Origin: Phoronis ovalis
Taxonomy: Eukaryota; Phoronida; Phoronidae
Reading direction: 5' to 3'
NCBI GenBank assembly: GCA_028565635.1
Contig: JAOXYB010036728.1
Span: 1-28,963, forward strand
Length of the DNA: 28,963 bases
In this document: one piece after another, positions 24,201 through 28,963 of the stretch
Layout: each line of letters opens with the position of its first letter
How positions within the stretch are numbered: the first letter of the stretch is position 1
Program-made: the position numbers and the translations under genes
The notes under the pieces: model-generated
The model's input: only the letters and a program-made list of their open reading frames with translations
Told to the model about the DNA's origin: nothing
Databases searched by the model: none

Positions 24201-27200
24201 ACTCGACATTTCTGAAATATGGATAAAGTTATGCAAATCATCGTTAACGACAACAAATATTAGAATATTTTAGCAAATAGATGGCCCTTAGTTAACAATA
24301 GCGAGATATTACTCTTTTTTAGCAAACAGGATAAATCAGGGAGCAACATAAGTTGATAAATATACAGAGCCACTACGATGAGCCAAGAGACTCATAACCA
24401 ACGCGTAATTTACCAATTATCCAGACAATTATCGAGCCAGTTTGTGCGAGACTGTTGTATTACGAAGGTGTTTCAATGAACGAATGATGTGTCTATTCAT
24501 GCAGCAAGATTTGGTCACCAGCTACAAAAAGAAAATTGATTTTTGAATTATCTATGTGTATCGTTAATAAAGTAATATAGATAACCAAAAAAAATGTTAT
24601 TGATTGCGGTAATGGTATGTTTTTAGATAACACTACCTGTGATTAATTATACACCCGACAACAACCATTTTGAATGTGGACTCATTGGATTCCAAGAAAA
24701 AAACATAAGAAATATATTTTGTGACTATATCTGGAAAAAGGCATTTAGAAGTAAAAGTGTAGACAGAAAGTATCTATGGAGGCTAATCCAGGCTTCAGTA
24801 ATACAAACAGCGGGATTTTAGTTTCAGTCTAGAAGTGAATTTCAGTGATTTGATCTTAGGGCTGATCCAAACAAAACATGTCTTCTAAAGGAAAAGGAAA
24901 TTTAGTTAGTAGTGCATCGACACTGTCTAAAATACAAAGAAATGTTCTAAATGCAGTTTCATTTGCAGTTTCTGCTCGTAATATCAAAACTGCACCAGAG
25001 ACAATTGGTGTTGCCAAGGTAACAGATCTGGGGGCAGATGGAAAAGTTGAAGATGGCAGGTAAAATCTAAACCCACAGAAATACACCATCGAAACCTCGA
25101 AACTAACATAGTTAAAAACTTATCTATAGAGAGAAAATTACCGTTATAGTACCCTTTAGGGAGTAAAGGTATTTTCATTCGAAGGTTACTTAGAATGACC
25201 GGTGTTAAACATATGAAACTATATAGAACTAATCAATAGGATTGACGTAATTGTAACTATACTTTTATTAAAAGTTGCTGTTAAAGTTGCGCATAATGGA
25301 ATTGATAATGGTCCATTTTCATTAATGCACTCGTGTGCATTCATTTAATAAACTGTGATTTACTGTCATACATGTAATACTTTGCCATAGTCACTAAAAT
25401 TACTAAATTATTAAATCACTTTTCTTCAACTGTGGCAAAGATTAAGATCATCTTATTAGTGTAATTGTACATAGTTTGATACAAAACAGGCAGAGGTTTA
25501 GCTTAATTAATGATACTAATATCAAATTCCATTAACAAAATAAAAAATGTCAAACGACTCTTTAGAGGCAGATTAAAAAAATCGTCCAATACCTTTCGTT
25601 TCGAGGCATGATAAAGGCAATGTTTACCTTAAAGCTTAATGTTTCACTAGAACAGCACGTTGCTATATATAAATGAATTTATCACCTTATTCCACTTTGT
25701 CCGGCCCAATCATAGCCAAGAAACCAAAATAACTATATCAATTCACACAATAAATATATTATGGTAAATATATAGATTCAAGGAAGCCAATAAGGACCGT
25801 AAGGAGTAAGCAATGTTTATCCCGATATAACATATTAATCATTAATATTTTCTTTGCAACAAACTACTGTAAATGTCTTTTATTACTAAAAATTAATGAT
25901 AAATAAAAGAACCGACAAAGTTTGCATTTAGGCAAAAGAGAGTAACCTTTCAACAGGTAAATAATTTTAAATTACTAACAATAGAATACGGTAACCGGGA
26001 CGGTAACATATATCTGTTAATAAAATTGAATTTTCTTACCATGCTCTTAAACGATGCTGTTTTGACTGTTCTTTTGCGAGCTGCATATGTAGAGACGCGG
26101 TTTCATATTTTAATACCAGATGACCAAATTCCCAATTTTAAACTCATCCGCAATTAAGATTAGTGTATACAAACACCATGTACAACAGTAGCTTTATCCG
26201 GTTCACAAGATTTTTATCTTATTTTCGACTTATAATATTTGGCCATACTTGATCTACTATCCAAGGAAGAGTAAGTAAAATATCATACCAATTTGGTTGT
26301 TTAATTTTATTTTGTAATGAGATATACTAAAATGAGCTATGTACTAAAGAAAATATTTATAAAAGTCAAAATGCAAACCCATCATTTACACACATTAAAT
26401 GTTCCATTAAAATACGATATTCTATTTATTCTGAATTACGTATCTAATCGAGTAACTACTAAAAAATTCTGGAGCGAGTTATTTGCAAAGATTTCAAGCA
26501 GTGAGAATGAATCAGAAAAACCAGTGTACACAATTATTTATGTTTTAACAAAATCGGGAGAAAATCTGCGCAACTGATTTAATTACCTTTTATGTTTTAA
26601 ACACAAGCTAACATAGCTCTACCAAAAGTATGTAGTTATAATTGTTATTATTTTACATTTTTGAATTCTCGTATTTTTTAAGTATGGAAATTTAGTTCCG
26701 AAAAAAGTATTATTAATGTTATCTATAAACACAATTTTTCGCCTATTTAAGTTTCTTCGATCGGGCTTGTTTCTCTTGTTACACAATGACATAACATAAT
26801 ACTTGTCAAACGACGGCGAACTATTACAAAATAAAATGTTTATTTCTAAGATTCGTAAGATTTCGTAATTAATATGCAATGCTAACTCTGACAATATTTA
26901 GCTTAGGGCATAAAATTGCTGCAACTAAGATAAATCAATTTCCGTTGCCAATTTGTTATATATTTTTAAAAGATGGTAAATATTAACTACTTTGAATACA
27001 CGAATCTATAATATTTAAAAGAAAAGTAAATAAATTGAAGTATAACCGACGTTTTGTATAATCGACGTTTTAGAAGCAAAAACGTTTGTGACATATCACA
27101 TTATCTTTATTAACGGGACATCAATTTTTAAAGAAAAAAATAGTAATCGTTAAATGTATCGATGAACACACAAAAAAGGAAAGGAAACTTGCAGTAGGTT

Positions 27201-28865
27201 TTGCCTGAGACATTTTAAAAACATGGAAGATGGAGATGATATAGAAACAATCACAGTGAGGTATGGTTTAATTGGCTTGTGGTGAGAATAAGTGTAATTA
27301 TTGAACTTTGTTCAATTTATGTGAAATATGTGATATTTGTCTATTAAATCAGGAAATAGAAAATGGTGTCTCGATAGATTCTCTCTAAACAGTCCTTGGA
27401 ATATCCAATGTACTTTCCGATAATTGATATCTAAAACCAAATACAATTCATAATTCATCAAACCAAAGTATATTAAATGAGGATAAAATGCTGATACGTT
27501 TCACATTTATTCTCATTAATTCTTATCACGAGCAGTCAGAGCCCTTTATAAAAACTCAATATTATCAACAGTAACTAGCTACCAATGTTTTGTAAATCAA
27601 ATATGAATTCATATGTAAATCAGAAACATTTATTTTAAAAGTTTATGCCATTTGGATTTGTCGAGCATTGATTAGATATGTAGTTAGTACCGTATGATTT
27701 TTTTACAGTCGATAAATTTTATGTGTTCTTTTTTATTTAAATAACGTCAACAGAATTATTTTTTGAATACTGTATTACATACAAGTGTTTAAGATTACTC
27801 AACGCATATTTCTCATATTTGTGAATTATATGTTTAAGCTACTTTCAGTATTGATACAAGGCGACATTTCGTAGATTTACAATTGCTGTCGCAATTTATT
27901 CGTAGCTTAAAACTGTAGTTAGGAAGTCACTGTTTCCTCAGAAAAGTTTGAGTTGAAGAATGAACCTGATGTTCTTTAGGAATATTAGTTTGTAGTCAAA
28001 TGGAGGGAGATAATCACAAGAAGAAAGTCAGGTTGATTTATTTTATTCCTGTCGTAATACAACAAAACTTGATTATTTTGGTATACACCATTGCTTACCA
28101 CAGGCAGTTGTATTAGTTCATATTCTGAAAACGTGTTCAGTGCTACTGCTAAATGGCAGCTGAGCATGATAATATATGAACATTTTAGGTTTTGTGTTAC
28201 CTAAACGTCACATGTAAATAATGTAAACTGAAAAATTATTTGTATCCAGGATTTTATATTTCATATATTAAGTTTTAAGGATTTGGTTTGGTGTAAGACT
28301 AAATTGATGAAAATAAAATACAACCTAAAAAAATGATCATTTTAAAATGCGATAATTATTATACATGTATACGGAATTAGTAGGTCTGGGTCCGAGATCT
28401 GGTATATATGTTAGAATTAGTATGTTTGCGTAATTTGCGTTTATATTGGTCGTACTATTTTCGCTTTGACAATTCATCGATTTGAGGTTTACTTATACCT
28501 GAAACAATTTTTAATAAACAGAAACTTTGTGGAAATTCATAAAATTTTGAGATATCAGCAACACTTTACCATCTATTTCACTACCCAACAATAAAACACA
28601 TGTTTGCTTTTACAGCTTCAATCGTTTGCCTCCCAACACACGCTTGGAGGAGCACATTATGTTGCCTCATCTGCATGAGTTACTGGAAATTTTTGAAAAC
28701 CATAATCCACCAGCAATTAAGGTACAAAGCTCATCGCGATATGCTCCTACTAAGTATATCGAACGGGAACCAGGCAGCTTGAATCTGCCTGAGTTCAAAG
28801 AAACCATTGCTGGAGTGCTAGGTACAAATGAGTTTGATGATCAATTGGAAAAGTTATTCACGAAG
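16813..28865 (+). CDS. EF-hand/WD-repeat (WDR49/EFCAB8-like) gene, 5' part with alternative leaders; 3' end off window
   Basis: The shared exon 28616-28865 (83 codons, entered in phase 2, left in phase 0) carries LPPNTRLEEH, HELLEIFENH and LNLPEFKETIAGVLGTNEF and ends LEKLFTK before GTCAGT. This resembles the helical EF-hand lead-in of WDR49, EFCAB8 and WDY-type proteins, where the next exon normally starts VD with a calcium loop. That exon and the WD repeats would lie to the right. Upstream, exons A 16813-16867 or B 20604-20655 (phase 1) join C 20950-21089, then C2 21605-21654, then 28616. Exon D 24878-25059 joins 28616 directly. WDR49 is CFAP337, an axoneme-associated protein; applying that role here is inference. 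Confidence 0.6.
18179..18207. repeat. (TA)n microsatellite
   Basis: About 14-15 uninterrupted TA/AT units lie within the large intron after leader A. Confidence 0.95.
18465..18564. other. Assembly gap (100 N)
   Basis: Exactly 100 N, the usual placeholder for a gap of unknown length. Exons or a leader could be missing here. Confidence 0.98.
20604..20655 (+). CDS. Leader exon B of the WDR49-like gene
   Basis: The ATG opens 17 codons, acidic and Cys-containing (MKMSMSEECREECSSAS), plus one base. GTAGGT follows at 20656, phase 1, matching exon C 294 bp downstream. A second donor GTATTG at 20660 gives phase 2 and would fit 28616 directly. In-frame ATGs at 20610 and 20616 are alternative starts. 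Confidence 0.5.
20950..21089 (+). CDS. Exon C of the WDR49-like gene
   Basis: The acceptor is TTTCTTTCATAG. The exon enters after one base (phase 1) and has 46 open codons ending GAGAAAAGG|GTGAGT (phase 0). It includes ESSDTTPTSEKKSVRR, then KIDPGGVTWKSLVKAIAPLL. The Ser/Thr/Lys-rich start and amphipathic end are protein-like. An in-frame ATG at 20958 could also start translation. Confidence 0.65.
21605..21654 (+). CDS. Exon C2 of the WDR49-like gene
   Basis: Acceptor TTGTCCGTAG, then 16 codons (GLEKRRHSYENLEKVQ) plus AG, donor GTAAAA. It enters in phase 0 from exon C and leaves in phase 2, exactly what 28616 requires. This is the link that makes the A/B-C route readable. Confidence 0.55.
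21655..24877 (+). other. Intronic sequence between C2 and leader D, no supported gene
   Basis: AT-rich. It contains a 71-codon frame at 21911-22126 and a 60-codon frame at 24639-24821, neither with a recognisable domain or plausible splice borders, and a 16 bp palindrome at 22164. The promoter for leader D is expected just left of 24878. Confidence 0.45.
22164..22179. repeat. Perfect 16 bp palindrome
   Basis: GATATCATATGATATC equals its own reverse complement and is followed by a partial repeat ATAATGATAT. In AT-rich intronic DNA this may be chance. Confidence 0.5.
24878..25059 (+). CDS. Leader exon D of the WDR49-like gene
   Basis: The ATG (context AAAACATGT) opens 60 codons plus AG, then donor GTAAAA. 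It begins MSSKGKGNLVSSASTLSKIQ and ends KVEDG, with a mixed, protein-like composition. In-frame TGA at 24863 and the absence of an AG acceptor between it and the ATG argue for a true first exon rather than an internal one. Phase 2 fits 28616, giving a Ser junction. No domain was recognised. Confidence 0.6.
25060..27222 (+). other. Intronic sequence between leaders D and E, no supported gene
   Basis: AT-rich with no convincing exon. An 86-codon plus frame at 26317-26577 and a 91-codon minus frame at 26619-26894 have no recognisable motif and no splice support. A short tandem repeat lies at 27041-27072. Confidence 0.45.
27041..27072. repeat. Two-copy 16 bp tandem repeat upstream of leader E
   Basis: TATAACCGACGTTTTG is followed directly by TATAATCGACGTTTTA (14 of 16 identical). 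An AAACGTTT lies just downstream near 27080. The pair ends 150 bp before the ATG of leader E, so a promoter element is possible but unproven. Confidence 0.4.
27223..27260 (+). CDS. Possible leader exon E of the WDR49-like gene
   Basis: The ATG in a good context (AAAACATGG) opens 12 codons, mostly acidic (MEDGDDIETITV), plus AG, then GTATGG. Phase 2 fits 28616, 1355 bp downstream, giving a Ser junction. It is short enough that chance cannot be excluded. Confidence 0.45.
28000..28031 (+). CDS. Possible leader exon F of the WDR49-like gene
   Basis: The ATG (context TCAAATGG) opens 10 codons (MEGDNHKKKV) plus AG, then a weak donor GTTGAT. Phase 2 fits 28616. It is the leader closest to the shared exon and the least certain, given its length and donor. 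Confidence 0.3.
28616..28865 (+). CDS. Shared exon of the WDR49-like gene
   Basis: Acceptor GCTTTTACAG at 28606-28615, donor GTCAGT at 28866. It enters in phase 2 and leaves in phase 0 (83 full codons). The phrases LEEHIMLPHLHELLEIFE and FKETIAGVLGTNEFDDQLEK look like paired EF-hand helices, while the region between them (SSSRYAPTKYIEREPGS) is a probable loop. No in-frame ATG precedes it in the exon, so a leader is required. Confidence 0.7.
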
Positions 28866-28963
28866 GTCAGTATTGTATATGTACATGTAATGATTTCCAA
28901 TTTGGCTTTAAGAAAAAACACTCCACGGATATGGCTATATTTTTGCTTAAAGAGTTATTGAGT

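Noticed and set aside
26317-26894. Two ORFs of 86 and 91 codons on opposite strands in the D-E intron
   Set aside because: No motif, AT-rich codons and no plausible splice borders. Most likely chance.

Overview
This is a eukaryotic, clearly metazoan, nuclear window. It is AT-rich, every plausible coding segment is a short exon bounded by GT and AG, introns run from hundreds of bases to several kb, and there is a 100-N assembly gap at 18465-18564. The protein families and the type of LINE relic suggest a marine invertebrate, most likely a lophotrochozoan such as a mollusc. That assignment is inference and could not be checked here.

Layout, left to right. (1) 60-3125, minus strand: five exons of an ENKD1-like gene (enkurin-domain protein) whose 3' end runs off the left edge. 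Its first intron carries a ~500 bp foldback element with 63 bp inverted ends. (2) 3126-5440: the divergent intergenic space. It holds a decayed LINE 3' end (about 3817-4572) and an unassigned coding-like segment (4620-4802). (3) 5452-12024, plus strand: a complete gene of the C2orf81/DUF4639 family with ten core exons, two interchangeable first exons (5452-5561 and 6033-6163) and two possible in-frame microexons. (4) About 13140-15690: an A-rich, T-poor block on the plus strand that looks like long-decayed coding or transposon sequence, followed by an unrecognised 139-codon ORF. (5) 16813-28865, plus strand: the 5' part of a third gene. Its first clearly shared exon (28616-28865) resembles the EF-hand lead-in of WDR49/EFCAB8/WDY-type EF-hand plus WD-repeat proteins. 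The gene continues off the right edge.

The most interesting structure is the 5' end of gene 5. At least two strong, mutually exclusive N-terminal routes converge on the same shared acceptor: exon A or B, then C, then C2; or exon D alone. Two further short leaders, E and F, are possible. All arrive in phase 2, ending AG|GT, so each creates the same Ser codon at the junction. Leaders A and B each carry tandem donors 4 bp apart that would switch between the C route and direct joining to the shared exon. The neighbouring C2orf81-like gene also has two first exons in one phase. The three families have known or suspected links to cilia, centrioles or sperm flagella, so the window may be a small cluster of axoneme-related genes with promoter-driven N-terminal variation. 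No tRNA, rRNA, CRISPR array or prokaryotic feature was seen.
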